Below, one piece after another: positions 27,655 through 35,721 of a stretch of DNA of 47,586 nucleotides. Position 1 is the first letter of the stretch, and each line of letters starts with the position of its first letter. This DNA is from an uncultured Bacteroidota bacterium (GTDB taxonomy: Bacteria; Bacteroidota; Bacteroidia; Bacteroidales; F082), in contig CAJBPB010000051.1 of assembly GCA_903957365.1 (NCBI GenBank), forward strand, positions 1-47,586. Reading direction: 5' to 3'. The translations under genes and the position numbers were made by a program. The notes beneath the pieces were generated by a model, which worked only from the letters and a program-made list of their open reading frames with translations, did no database searches and was not told the origin of the DNA.

Positions 27655-28092
27655 ATGCAATGGTTTAAAATAAGAATACACAACGAAAAGAGACAGGTTT
27701 ACGACCCGTTGCGGCGAAAATATGTTGCGCTCACACCCGAGGAAGAAGTACGTCAGAATACACTTTATCAATTGATTAACGCTTTAAAAGTTCCACAAAG
27801 TTTGATTGCTGTTGAGTATGCACTTCAAATGAATAGTTTACAAAAACGCTGTGATGTTGTAGTATTCACCAATGAAGGAAAACCGGTAATGATCGTCGAA
27901 TGTAAAGCCGAATCAGTTTTAATTGATCAATCGGTCCTCGAACAGGCAGCCCGCTACAATTTTAAACTCAAAGTAAACTACCTGTGGCTCACAAACGGAA
28001 AATCACAATATTGTTGCCGAATTAACAGTAAGAACGGACAGTTGGAATACCTCGATTTTGTTCCGGATTACAATACGATTTGTGGAAAATAA
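27655..28092 (+). CDS. Standalone HSDR_N (type I restriction N-terminal-like) nuclease-fold protein
   Basis: A 145-residue protein that is all one PD-(D/E)XK domain of the HSDR_N type. The putative catalytic residues are D67 in KRCDVVVF and E82 and K84 in MIVECKAE, with an earlier glutamate in the EEEVRQNTLYQL helix. In full HsdR proteins this domain is followed by a translocase. Here nothing follows, and no specificity or methylase gene is near. Similar short proteins are common next to holA in Bacteroidota, so this is likely a housekeeping nuclease or DNA-binding protein rather than part of a restriction system. The role is unknown. Confidence 0.8.
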   Translation: MQWFKIRIHNEKRQVYDPLRRKYVALTPEEEVRQNTLYQLINALKVPQSLIAVEYALQMNSLQKRCDVVVFTNEGKPVMIVECKAESVLIDQSVLEQAARYNFKLKVNYLWLTNGKSQYCCRINSKNGQLEYLDFVPDYNTICGK

Positions 28093-28188
28093 TTAACATT
28101 GAAAATTAAATTTGAAAAGTCTTTAGAAGAGGATTTAAATTTTAAACAGTTTCTAAATTCAAAAAATGTTTTTGGATAAAAAAAAACT

Positions 28189-28196
28189 TACTTTTG
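28189..28196 (+). promoter_or_regulatory. -7 box of the 28220-DUF3822-rsmD operon
   Basis: TACTTTTG matches TAnnTTTG and ends 23 bases before the ATG at 28220. A TTTG at 28171-28174 is nearby but only 14 bases away. Confidence 0.5.
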
Positions 28197-28219
28197 CCAT
28201 ATAAAAAATCAAATTCGTG

Positions 28220-28819
28220 ATGAAAGACATTATCATAAAATTAGGTCTTGCAGTTGTAATCATAGTATTGGGTTACATGATTTATGCTAGTTTAATGAAG
28301 CCAATTCATTTTAACGAAGCCAGATCACAAAGGGAAGTTGAAGTAATTCAGCGCCTTAAAGACATTCGTACAGCGCAATCGTTTTTCAAACAGGCCAATA
28401 GTCGTTACACAAAAAGTTTTGATTCATTGATCAATTTCATTCAGCGTTACGAGATTCCTGTTGTAAAACTGATCCCTGATCCCAGCGATACAACCTTTAC
28501 AAAAACCATTGCTGACACGCTGGGTTATGTAAAAGTTAGTGACTCTTTGTTCAGTAAGAGAAAATCTTTCAATGTAAATGATTTACGTTTTGTACCTCAT
28601 AGCAATGGAAAAATAATCGAATTGAATGCAGGTTCAATCGACCGTGGCGGTGTTAAGGTGAGTGTTTTTGAAGCCAAAATTCCATTTAAAGATTATTTGG
28701 CTGGCCTTGAAGAACAACGTATCAATAATCTCGCTGCGAGCCGTGAAGACATCAATAAATTCGGTGGTCTGAAGGTTGGATCGATGGATGAACCATCGAC
28801 CGACGGTAACTGGGAATGA
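28220..28819 (+). CDS. Hypothetical single-pass membrane protein
   Basis: A 199-residue protein that I cannot name. The ATG at 28220 is preferred over the overlapping GTG at 28217. Residues about 5-25 (IIKLGLAVVIIVLGYMIYAS) form an N-terminal membrane anchor. A helical stretch REVEVIQRLKDIRTAQSFF and a mixed alpha/beta domain with many short strands follow. The plan (N-terminal hydrophobic helix, helix, then globular sheet) is reminiscent of pseudopilins, but no prepilin cleavage motif is evident. It is the first gene of a run with DUF3822 and rsmD, an order that I recall from other Bacteroidota. It is probably periplasmic. Confidence 0.7.
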   Translation: MKDIIIKLGLAVVIIVLGYMIYASLMKPIHFNEARSQREVEVIQRLKDIRTAQSFFKQANSRYTKSFDSLINFIQRYEIPVVKLIPDPSDTTFTKTIADTLGYVKVSDSLFSKRKSFNVNDLRFVPHSNGKIIELNAGSIDRGGVKVSVFEAKIPFKDYLAGLEEQRINNLAASREDINKFGGLKVGSMDEPSTDGNWE

Positions 28820-28832
28820 TGTTGCTGAAGCC

Positions 28833-29705
28833 ATGATTGCTCCGGCTAAACCGATTTTCAGTCGCCTGGACAAGGCATTCAGAGAAGATTCTACAAGAAA
28901 CTTTCATCTAACCATCCGGCTATCACCGGGTGGTTTTTCTTTTGTCATTTATTCAGCTGACAAGCAAAAATATATCGGATTGGAGGTTTTTAAATTCACT
29001 CCCCCCACGGATGAAATTAAATATGCTTCACTGCTCGATGAAATAATCATGCACAGGCAATGGATTGCATATCCTTATCAATCCGTAATGGTGATAATTG
29101 ACCATGTTGCAAACACTTTGATTCCTTCACCATTGTTTGAAGAAAAGGAAAAGGGAACCTATCTGGCTTTCAATCAGACATATCGTGATAATAGTCGTAT
29201 TGCGGTTGATACACTCAAAAACTCTGACGCAAAGAATGTCTATTATCTTTCGAATCCAATAGTAGCGAAAATAAAGGAGCTTTGGGCCAATGCGACTATC
29301 GTGCATCTGAGTTCAGTTTTGATCGAAAGTTTACTTGTATCAAATAAAAATAAAGGATTCGAAGACAAGGTTTTTGTGCACGTTCGCGATCAGATATTTG
29401 ATTTAGTAGTACTTCGTGAAGAAAAACTGCATTTTTACAATCATTTCAAATTTACAACCAAAGAAGATTTTCTTTATTTCCTGCTTTTTTCAATGGAACA
29501 GTTACGATTGAATCCTGAAACTACTGAGATCAATTATTCCGGATTGATTGATAAGGATTCACCACTGTATGAACTTGCCTGGCATCATATCCGCAACAGT
29601 AGATTTGTAGCGCGCAATGAAAATTTCAAATACAGCTATACACTCGACGACATACAGTCGTCGCAATATTTCATACTTTTCAATGCCCAGCAATGCGAAT
29701 TATAA
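28833..29705 (+). CDS. DUF3822 family protein
   Basis: A 290-residue protein if translated from ATG 28833, which lies 13 bases after the preceding stop. Upstream in-frame starts (TTG 28776, ATG 28788) would overlap the previous gene. It matches DUF3822 in its characteristic start of HLTIRLSPGGFSFVIYSAD, the middle FEDKVFVHVRDQIFDLVVLREEKLHFYN and the ending YSYTLDDIQSSQYFILFNAQQCEL. The fold resembles actin-like ATPase halves of the PilM/FtsA kind by eye, which is only an impression. It overlaps rsmD by 13 bases, so the two are coupled. The function is unknown. Confidence 0.8.
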   Translation: MIAPAKPIFSRLDKAFREDSTRNFHLTIRLSPGGFSFVIYSADKQKYIGLEVFKFTPPTDEIKYASLLDEIIMHRQWIAYPYQSVMVIIDHVANTLIPSPLFEEKEKGTYLAFNQTYRDNSRIAVDTLKNSDAKNVYYLSNPIVAKIKELWANATIVHLSSVLIESLLVSNKNKGFEDKVFVHVRDQIFDLVVLREEKLHFYNHFKFTTKEDFLYFLLFSMEQLRLNPETTEINYSGLIDKDSPLYELAWHHIRNSRFVARNENFKYSYTLDDIQSSQYFILFNAQQCEL

Positions 29706-30229
29706 GAGGTAAATATCAGCGAAGAATAATCCAGGCACCGACCAGTCTGCCAGTACGACCCACAACAGACATGGCGAAGGAAAGCTTGTTTAACATCCTG
29801 AATAATCTGATCGATTTTGAAGACCTGCATGTACTGGATCTCTTTGCAGGAACCGGAAATATTTCTTACGAATTTGTTTCACGCGGCAGCAAAGTCATAG
29901 CTGTTGACAATAATTTTCATTGTATTCAGTTTATCCATCAAACTGCTGAGAAACTTGGTATGGAACACCTCAGGACAGCCAAATCGGATGTGTTTCAGTT
30001 TATTCCGCATCATCATCAAAAATATAATCTCATTTTCGCAGATCCGCCATTCGATTCGCCAGACTACCAAAAACTCGTCGATTTAATTTTTGACCAGCAG
30101 ATTCTGGAAACAGATGGAATTTTAGTTGTAGAACATCCAATTAATATTTCCTTTTCAGAACATCCTAAATATACTGATCAGAGACACTACGGTAAAGTGA
30201 ATTTCAGTTTTTTCAGTAACGAGAAATAA
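29693..30229 (+). CDS. rsmD: 16S rRNA (guanine-N2)-methyltransferase RsmD
   Basis: A 178-residue SAM-dependent methyltransferase that modifies G966 of 16S rRNA. The start MRIIRGKYQRRIIQAP and RPTTDMAKESLFNIL are RsmD-specific. The SAM-binding motif is LDLFAGTGNISYEF and the catalytic motif is ADPPFDSPDY. It overlaps the DUF3822 gene by 13 bases. In related genomes coaD often follows, but here a 149-base gap and a crotonase gene follow instead. Confidence 0.95.
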   Translation: MRIIRGKYQRRIIQAPTSLPVRPTTDMAKESLFNILNNLIDFEDLHVLDLFAGTGNISYEFVSRGSKVIAVDNNFHCIQFIHQTAEKLGMEHLRTAKSDVFQFIPHHHQKYNLIFADPPFDSPDYQKLVDLIFDQQILETDGILVVEHPINISFSEHPKYTDQRHYGKVNFSFFSNEK

Positions 30230-30343
30230 ATCCTCCTGACGTTAATTACCGACTTCCCGCGTCGTGCCGCTAACACAGGCCACTTCCCACTTCCTGCTTT
30301 CAACTTTTTTCAAAACTTTCAATCGATTGCAAAAGATTTCATT

Positions 30344-30351
30344 TAAATTTG
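30344..30351 (+). promoter_or_regulatory. -7 box of the crotonase operon
   Basis: TAAATTTG matches TAnnTTTG and ends 27 bases before the crotonase ATG at 30379. Confidence 0.45.
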
Positions 30352-30378
30352 ACAAAATAATCAAAAGTCAATTTTCAT

Positions 30379-31152
30379 ATGGAATATCAAATTCTCAAAC
30401 ATGAAATCAATGAGGGAATCGCTCTGGTTACTGTTTCCCGTCCACAGGCATTGAATGCTTTGAATACCTTGTTTTTCAAGGAAATGGATCATTTATTAGC
30501 TGCATTAACACAAAACGATGCAGTTCGTGTAATGGTACTTACAGGCGAAGGAAAAGCATTTGTTGCCGGAGCGGATATTGCTGAGATGGTTAATAAAACT
30601 GTGATGGAAGGAAGTGGTTTTAGCCGGATGGGTCAGAACACATTCCGGTCTATCGAAAAAGCACCTTTTCCGGTTATAGCTGCCATAAATGGTTTTGCTT
30701 TGGGCGGCGGGCTTGAACTCGCAATGGCATGTGATTTCAGAATTGCATCAAGCAAAGCAAAACTTGGACAGCCAGAAGTAAACCTTGGGTTGATACCTGG
30801 TTTTGCCGGAACACAGCGTCTTCCGCGCCTTGTTGGGATGGCAAATGCCCTTTTTCTTTTGACAACGGCTGAAATTATTGGCGCTGACGAAGCATTAAGA
30901 ATTGGATTGGTGCAAAAACTGACTGAGCCCGAACAACTTATTGAAGAAGCCATGCGGCTGGCAAAATCAATTGCTTCCAAAGGACCGAAAGCAATTCAAC
31001 TGATTAAATTTACTGTAAGAAAAGGTCTGGGGATGGATTTTGAGGCTGGTAACGATCTTGAAGCAATGCATTTTGGATCGCTCTTTGGTGCAAAATCAGA
31101 AGGTGAAGAAGGAATGAAAGCATTCTTAGAAAAACGACCACCTGTCTGGTGA
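30379..31152 (+). CDS. Enoyl-CoA hydratase / crotonase
   Basis: A 257-residue crotonase-fold enzyme that adds water to 2-enoyl-CoA. AFVAGADIAEM at 60-70 and GFALGGGLELAMACDF at 105-120 form the CoA/oxyanion site. The two catalytic glutamates of true hydratases are both present: E113 and E133 (in GQPEVNLGLIPGFAGTQRL). It is followed by 3-hydroxyacyl-CoA dehydrogenase and thiolase genes on the same strand, giving three consecutive beta-oxidation or reversed (crotonyl-CoA/butyryl-CoA) steps. Short-chain 3-hydroxybutyryl-CoA dehydratase activity is likely but not proven. Confidence 0.92.
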   Translation: MEYQILKHEINEGIALVTVSRPQALNALNTLFFKEMDHLLAALTQNDAVRVMVLTGEGKAFVAGADIAEMVNKTVMEGSGFSRMGQNTFRSIEKAPFPVIAAINGFALGGGLELAMACDFRIASSKAKLGQPEVNLGLIPGFAGTQRLPRLVGMANALFLLTTAEIIGADEALRIGLVQKLTEPEQLIEEAMRLAKSIASKGPKAIQLIKFTVRKGLGMDFEAGNDLEAMHFGSLFGAKSEGEEGMKAFLEKRPPVW

Positions 31153-31229
31153 TTTTGAATTTAACCTGATTCATTCAGAAAATTTACATAACCATTTTAC
31201 AAAGATCAAGAACAATAATACAATATTAT

Positions 31230-32567
31230 ATGAATTACGATGAAAGATTAAAACATGTTTCGGTGCTTGGCGCTGCCGGAAAGATGGGCAGTGGAATTTT
31301 GCTGCTGACAGCTGTTGAAATGGCCGATATCAGTCTGAAACCAGAAAACAAAGGCAAGACTTTTGTGCTCAATGCCATTGATCTGTCAGATGATGGATTG
31401 GCCGGACTGATGGACTATTTGCGTGTTCAGGTACAGAAAATTGCCGAAAAAAAGGCAGTCTGGTTGAGGCAGATGTATGCTGACCGTGCTGACCTGATTG
31501 AGAATTTCGATATCATTGAGCAATATATCAATGATGTATTGCGCATTGTTAGGCCAACAACCGCAATGGAAACTTCCTATAGATCGAATCTGGTATTCGA
31601 AGCGGTCAGCGAGAACAAGGATTTGAAAGTAAAGATCTTACAACAGATTGACGCGAATAACCCCAATCAACCCTGGTTTTTCACCAATACATCCTCTGTT
31701 CCGATTCACATCATCGAGGATGAAGCCGGATTGAAAGGACGTGTGCTTGGATTTCATTTTTACAATCCACCTGCAATCCAAAAATTGGTTGAACTGATCG
31801 TTACAGCCAACACATTGCCCGAAGCAACGCAGTTTGCCAACAGCTATGCAAAATCATTGAGAAAAGTAGTTGTACCGAGTAACGACTTTGCTGGATTTAT
31901 TGGCAACGGACATTTCATGCGTGACGCTTTACACGGGATTAGTCAGGCACTTGAGCTGGCAAAAGCAATTCCGCTTACTGAAGCAATTTACAAAGTAAAC
32001 AAAGTAAGTCAGGATTTCCTTGTCAGGCCGATGGGCATCTTTCAACTTATTGATTATGTTGGTGTTGATGTTGTCCAGTTTATCATGAAAGTGATGAATC
32101 CATTTCTGGCGAATGAAGATCTGCATTGTGATCTGCTCGATAAGATGATGGAAAAGGATGTTAAAGGAGGTCAATTGTCGAGTGGTGCACAAAAAGATGG
32201 ATTCCTGAAATATGAAAAAGGAGCTCCGGTTGCAGTTTACAATATTGAAACTGGCAGTTATGTTTCATTTGATAGCTTCTCATCCAAATCAGATGAACAA
32301 CTAGGGGCATTGCCGAAAAGTTTCAAACCATGGAAAGCTGCGGTCAGGATCGCCAATAATGAATCTCATTTTGGCCCCTATTTTAATGAAATGAAAACCA
32401 TGAATACCGAAGGAGCCATACTTGCAATTCGTTATGGAAAACGTTCAGATAGCATTGGCCGTCAGTTGGTTACTGATAAAGTTGCCAATAGCGAACAGGA
32501 TGTAAACACGGTGATGCTCACGGGCTTCTTCCATGCCTATGGGCCGGTTAACAGTTTTTTTGAATAG
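31230..32567 (+). CDS. 3-hydroxyacyl-CoA dehydrogenase family protein
   Basis: A 445-residue protein. The N-terminal Rossmann fold begins VSVLGAAGKMGSGILL, and the NAD half continues with NLVFEAVSENKDLKVKI and FFTNTSSVPI. LGFHFYNPPAIQKLVELI is the classic conserved histidine region, and NDFAGFIGNGHFMRDALHG starts the C-terminal helical domain. It is about 150 residues longer than the usual 280-300-residue bacterial enzyme, with insertions in the cofactor domain (31330-31590) and a longer C terminus, so it belongs to a divergent branch. It lies 77 bases after crotonase and 94 before the thiolase. Confidence 0.85.
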   Translation: MNYDERLKHVSVLGAAGKMGSGILLLTAVEMADISLKPENKGKTFVLNAIDLSDDGLAGLMDYLRVQVQKIAEKKAVWLRQMYADRADLIENFDIIEQYINDVLRIVRPTTAMETSYRSNLVFEAVSENKDLKVKILQQIDANNPNQPWFFTNTSSVPIHIIEDEAGLKGRVLGFHFYNPPAIQKLVELIVTANTLPEATQFANSYAKSLRKVVVPSNDFAGFIGNGHFMRDALHGISQALELAKAIPLTEAIYKVNKVSQDFLVRPMGIFQLIDYVGVDVVQFIMKVMNPFLANEDLHCDLLDKMMEKDVKGGQLSSGAQKDGFLKYEKGAPVAVYNIETGSYVSFDSFSSKSDEQLGALPKSFKPWKAAVRIANNESHFGPYFNEMKTMNTEGAILAIRYGKRSDSIGRQLVTDKVANSEQDVNTVMLTGFFHAYGPVNSFFE

Positions 32568-32574
32568 AAAAAGA

Positions 32575-32635
32575 AAGTGAGGCCAACTTTAGGCACTTTA
32601 GCTCACTTTAGTTCACTCCGAACTTCTATAACTAT
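32575..32635. repeat. Copy of the CACTTTAG/TTCACTCCGAAC intergenic repeat
   Basis: The gap before the thiolase gene contains CACTTTAGCTCACTTTAGTT followed by CACTCCGAACTTC. These are the same words as in the 25497-25682 and 41341-41388 gaps. It shows the family is dispersed, not a single hairpin. Confidence 0.5.
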
Positions 32636-32661
32636 TTAAATATCAACAATAACACAAAAAA

Positions 32662-33900
32662 ATGAAAAGAAAAATATACATGACTGCCGGTTACAACACC
32701 ATTTCAATGGGCACCGGTCGCAAAGAGTTTAATCCAAAAAAAGATCGTCCAGGTCTGGAACATTATATCAGTGAAGCCGGAAATGGAGTGCTTAAGCAGA
32801 TTGGCGGTGCTGAAAAAGTGGACGAGTCCTTCATCGGTAATTTTATGGCAGCCCGTTTTAACAAACAGGGGCACATTGGTGGGTTTATAGGAATGATTGA
32901 TCCGGGTTTGGAATTTAAACCTGCTATGCGCGTCGAAGGTGCCTGCGCTTCTGGCGGTCTGGCGTTAATTTCCGGAATCAGGTCGGTTCTTTCTGAGACT
33001 GCTGAGGTTGTGCTGGCAACAGGTGTGGAGGTTCAGAACACCGTAAAAGCGATTTATGGCGCAGATATTCTTGCCGGAGCCGGTTGGTATCAGAAACGCA
33101 AAAACAGCCATGCCTATTTCTTTCCCGGACAAAATTCGGACCGGGCTGGTGCATATTATGAAAAATATGGCTACGATTATACCCGCAAAGGCATGGGAAA
33201 ATGGTTCTGTAATGATATGGAAAATGCCCGTTTAGATTCAACAGCACAGGAATTTCACAATTCAACCGCTGATCTTGAAACCTTGTACCATGGTATGAAA
33301 CCCAACGGAAAAAGTTTTGTTGATCACCTGAATGTGCTTGATTGTTCGAAAGTGTCAGATGGCGCTTCCGCGATTGCGATAGTCTCGGAGGAAGGATTGA
33401 AACGCATTGGAATTGATAAAAAAGATGCGGTTGAGGTCGTGGGCTGGGCACAGATGACCCGCAATATAACAAATGATCCTCCAGATTTACTAGAATTAAC
33501 AACGGTTAAAAAAGCTGTAGCGAAAGCAATGGAAACGGCAGGTATCACCATTGATCAGGTTGGCACCATCGAAATCCACGATTGCTTCAGTATTGTGGGT
33601 GTTTTGGGTGTGGAAGCGCTCGGATTAACGACTCCCGGAAAAGGTGCTGAGTTTATCGCCGAAGGAAATACCTCACGTACAGGAAAAATTCCGATGAATA
33701 CAACCGGTGGACTTATAGGTTGGGGACATCCTACCGGAGCCACAGGTGTGCATCAGGCCGTTACCATCTGGCAGCAACTCACCGGAAAAGCAGGTGATGC
33801 CCAAATCGAAATCACTCCTGAAAAACCATACGGAATGACAATCAATATGGGTGGTGACGATGTAACAATTGTTGCAATTGTGTATAAAAGAGGAGTATAA
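32662..33900 (+). CDS. Thiolase family acyl-CoA acetyltransferase (SCP2-thiolase-like)
   Basis: A 412-residue thiolase. The acyl-accepting cysteine is C95 in EGACASGG, the catalytic histidine is H356 in GHPTGATG, and HDCF at 306-309 supplies a second cysteine. The canonical C-terminal CxG of biosynthetic/degradative thiolases is replaced by NMGGDD. That combination marks the SCP2/SCPx-like thiolase branch, in which the HDCF cysteine takes the second role. It would cleave 3-ketoacyl-CoA, or condense acetyl-CoA in the reverse sense. It is the third gene of the crotonase-dehydrogenase-thiolase run. Confidence 0.88.
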   Translation: MKRKIYMTAGYNTISMGTGRKEFNPKKDRPGLEHYISEAGNGVLKQIGGAEKVDESFIGNFMAARFNKQGHIGGFIGMIDPGLEFKPAMRVEGACASGGLALISGIRSVLSETAEVVLATGVEVQNTVKAIYGADILAGAGWYQKRKNSHAYFFPGQNSDRAGAYYEKYGYDYTRKGMGKWFCNDMENARLDSTAQEFHNSTADLETLYHGMKPNGKSFVDHLNVLDCSKVSDGASAIAIVSEEGLKRIGIDKKDAVEVVGWAQMTRNITNDPPDLLELTTVKKAVAKAMETAGITIDQVGTIEIHDCFSIVGVLGVEALGLTTPGKGAEFIAEGNTSRTGKIPMNTTGGLIGWGHPTGATGVHQAVTIWQQLTGKAGDAQIEITPEKPYGMTINMGGDDVTIVAIVYKRGV

Positions 33901-34091
33901 GAATTTATTATAGTTTGTGAGATCAAAGCCATAGTTTTGAATCGTGCAGACTAATTAATTCAATCATTTCAAACCTTTTTAATATTGGTTATGAATGAAT
34001 TGTAAATGGAATATTATAAATAATAATAACGCTGTAGTCTATCCTTGAACAATGCCAGACTAATTTGGTTATTTTTGAAAAGGAAACTGAT

Positions 34092-34907
34092 ATGAATTTA
34101 GAATCATTACTCGAAATAAACCCTGTTTTACTGGCGCTCATTGCCACCTTATTTACCTGGGGTGTCACAGCATTGGGCGCTGCGATGGTGTTTTTCTTTA
34201 AATCGATCAACAAGAGGGTGCTCAATTCCATGCTGGGATTTGCCGCCGGTGTGATGATTGCCGCCAGTTTCTGGTCACTGTTGAAACCAGCAATTGAAAT
34301 GGCCGAGGCCAACGGATCCATTCCCTGGGTTCCGGCTCTGGTAGGTTTTTTGGCAGGTGGCGCATTTCTGTTGCTTGTCGATAAATTGCTTCCTCACCTG
34401 CATCTCGGACTTTCTATCGACAAGGCTGAAGGGATTAAAACAACCTGGCAGCGAAGTGTTTTGCTTGTTCTTGCCATTACATTGCATAATATTCCGGAAG
34501 GGCTTGCCGTTGGTGTCGCTTTTGGTGCTTTGGCAAATAATCCTGACACAGGCATGCTTGCAGGTGCAATAGCCCTTGCAATTGGTATCGGTTTACAAAA
34601 TTTCCCGGAAGGTGCAGCTGTCTCAATTCCTTTGCGGCGTGAAGGATTTTCCAGATTAAAAGCGTTTAATTATGGTCAGATGTCGGGTATTGTTGAACCG
34701 ATTGCTGGTGTGCTTGGCGCTTATCTCGTATTAACGATTGAACCATTACTACCTTATGCGCTGTCGTTTGCCGCGGGCGCCATGATTTTTGTTGTGGTAG
34801 AAGAATTGATTCCTGAATCACAATCCGGAAATGAGACTGACTTTTCAACCATCGGTGCCATGTTGGGCTTTGCAACCATGATGCTTCTGGATGTGGCGTT
34901 GGGTTAA
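34092..34907 (+). CDS. ZIP family divalent metal transporter
   Basis: A 271-residue polytopic membrane protein of the GufA/ZupT-like ZIP branch. ATG 34092 is chosen over TTG 34065, since a -7 box TATTTTTG at 34070-34077 would otherwise fall inside the gene. The metal-binding motifs are [10 protein letters not shown] in the fourth membrane segment and [10 protein letters not shown] in the fifth. The HLHLG loop lies between them. It imports zinc, iron or manganese across the inner membrane. It is not obviously tied to its neighbours. Confidence 0.92.
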   Translation: MNLESLLEINPVLLALIATLFTWGVTALGAAMVFFFKSINKRVLNSMLGFAAGVMIAASFWSLLKPAIEMAEANGSIPWVPALVGFLAGGAFLLLVDKLLPHLHLGLSIDKAEGIKTTWQRSVLLVLAITLHNIPEGLAVGVAFGALANNPDTGMLAGAIALAIGIGLQNFPEGAAVSIPLRREGFSRLKAFNYGQMSGIVEPIAGVLGAYLVLTIEPLLPYALSFAAGAMIFVVVEELIPESQSGNETDFSTIGAMLGFATMMLLDVALG

Positions 34908-34917
34908 TAATTAGAGT

Positions 34918-35055
34918 TTATCCATAATGTCCGATTTCTTCGTTATTCTCGATCTTCAAATCAGTCATGTACCTCAGTACACTTCTGATTTTCAGCTCAT
35001 CGAAACCTCGAACTCGAACATTCTGAATCAAACTCTCGACTTTTTGGACAAACAT
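34918..35055 (-). CDS. Candidate 45-residue protein (uncertain)
   Basis: A short frame with ATG at 35055-35053 and TAA at 34920-34918. The peptide begins MFVQKVESLIQNVRVRGFDE and ends in a charged helix-like stretch (LKIENNEEIGHYG). Its amphipathic, charged composition looks like real protein, but there is no promoter box and the opposite strand is also open here for 57 codons. It lies in the 192-base gap between the ZIP gene and the next membrane protein gene. It may be a degraded fragment. Confidence 0.22.
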   Translation of the reverse strand: MFVQKVESLIQNVRVRGFDELKIRSVLRYMTDLKIENNEEIGHYG

Positions 35056-35099
35056 TATTTATTGTGTTTCATGTCTGTTAACCATAAACAGAAATTATA

Positions 35100-35663
35100 A
35101 TGAAGGAACTGATCAAACGCAATCTGATTGGTAAAAAAATATTGATTTTCTTTGTTTTGACAGGGATTATTTATGGCATTATGCTTGGTATTACCGGTCC
35201 GAAAGTCATGTCAATGGCAGGAGGAATGCGGATATTGGATCTGATGCCAACCGGTTATGATGCAGTATATGTAAATACACTTTTTGATGCGCTAGGTGCG
35301 GAAGGAAGAAGCACATATTTGTTTAACCAGCTTCCACTTGATCTGATTTTTCCTTTACTGTCCGGCATCAGTTTCTGCCTGATTATGGCATGGTTTCTCA
35401 GTAAATATGGAAAGTTGGAAACCAACTGGTTCTATTTATGTTATTTACCCGTTTTTGCTGGCTTATCTGACTATCTTGAAAATTTTGGAATTATCGCAAT
35501 GATAAGTAGTTATCCTCATATTTCAGTAGGATTAATCAAAACGACCAGCCTGTTCACTTTACTTAAAAGTTCAATAACCACACTGTATTTTATTATTTTG
35601 ATCATAATGTTGATCCTTTACGGAAAAAATATTTTCCCCCAAAAAAAGAAAAGTATCAGATAA
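35100..35663 (+). CDS. Hypothetical four-segment integral membrane protein
   Basis: A 187-residue protein I do not recognise. Hydrophobic segments lie near 13-32, 83-98, 112-140 and 155-175. Between the first two is a 50-residue loop with LMPTGYDAVYVNTLFDALGAEGR, which is likely the functional region. A basic tail ends the protein. It begins with a clear ATG and its composition fits its neighbours. It might be a small transporter or sensor subunit, but no partner gene is near. It precedes elbB by 58 bases. Confidence 0.65.
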   Translation: MKELIKRNLIGKKILIFFVLTGIIYGIMLGITGPKVMSMAGGMRILDLMPTGYDAVYVNTLFDALGAEGRSTYLFNQLPLDLIFPLLSGISFCLIMAWFLSKYGKLETNWFYLCYLPVFAGLSDYLENFGIIAMISSYPHISVGLIKTTSLFTLLKSSITTLYFIILIIMLILYGKNIFPQKKKSIR

Positions 35664-35683
35664 CCAATACAGAATCTAAACCT

Positions 35684-35691
35684 TATCTTTG
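35684..35691 (+). promoter_or_regulatory. -7 box of elbB
   Basis: TATCTTTG matches TAnnTTTG and ends 30 bases before the ATG at 35722. Confidence 0.5.
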
Positions 35692-35721
35692 TTTATCAGA
35701 TTACTTAAAAAAAAAGAAACC

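Noticed and set aside
27655-28092. Restriction-modification system from the HSDR_N domain
   Set aside because: No methylase, specificity or translocase gene is within reach, and the neighbours are replication and purine-salvage genes.
30230-30378. Possible RNA gene or GC-rich element in the gap before crotonase (CGACTTCCCGCGTCGTGCCG)
   Set aside because: The small GC-richer patch has no stable long stem, no tRNA features and no terminator run. It may be repeat debris.
30379-33900. Polyketide or other secondary-metabolite cluster from the thiolase and ligases
   Set aside because: No acyl carrier protein, ketosynthase with KS motifs or tailoring enzymes are present. The enzymes fit a plain CoA-based cycle.
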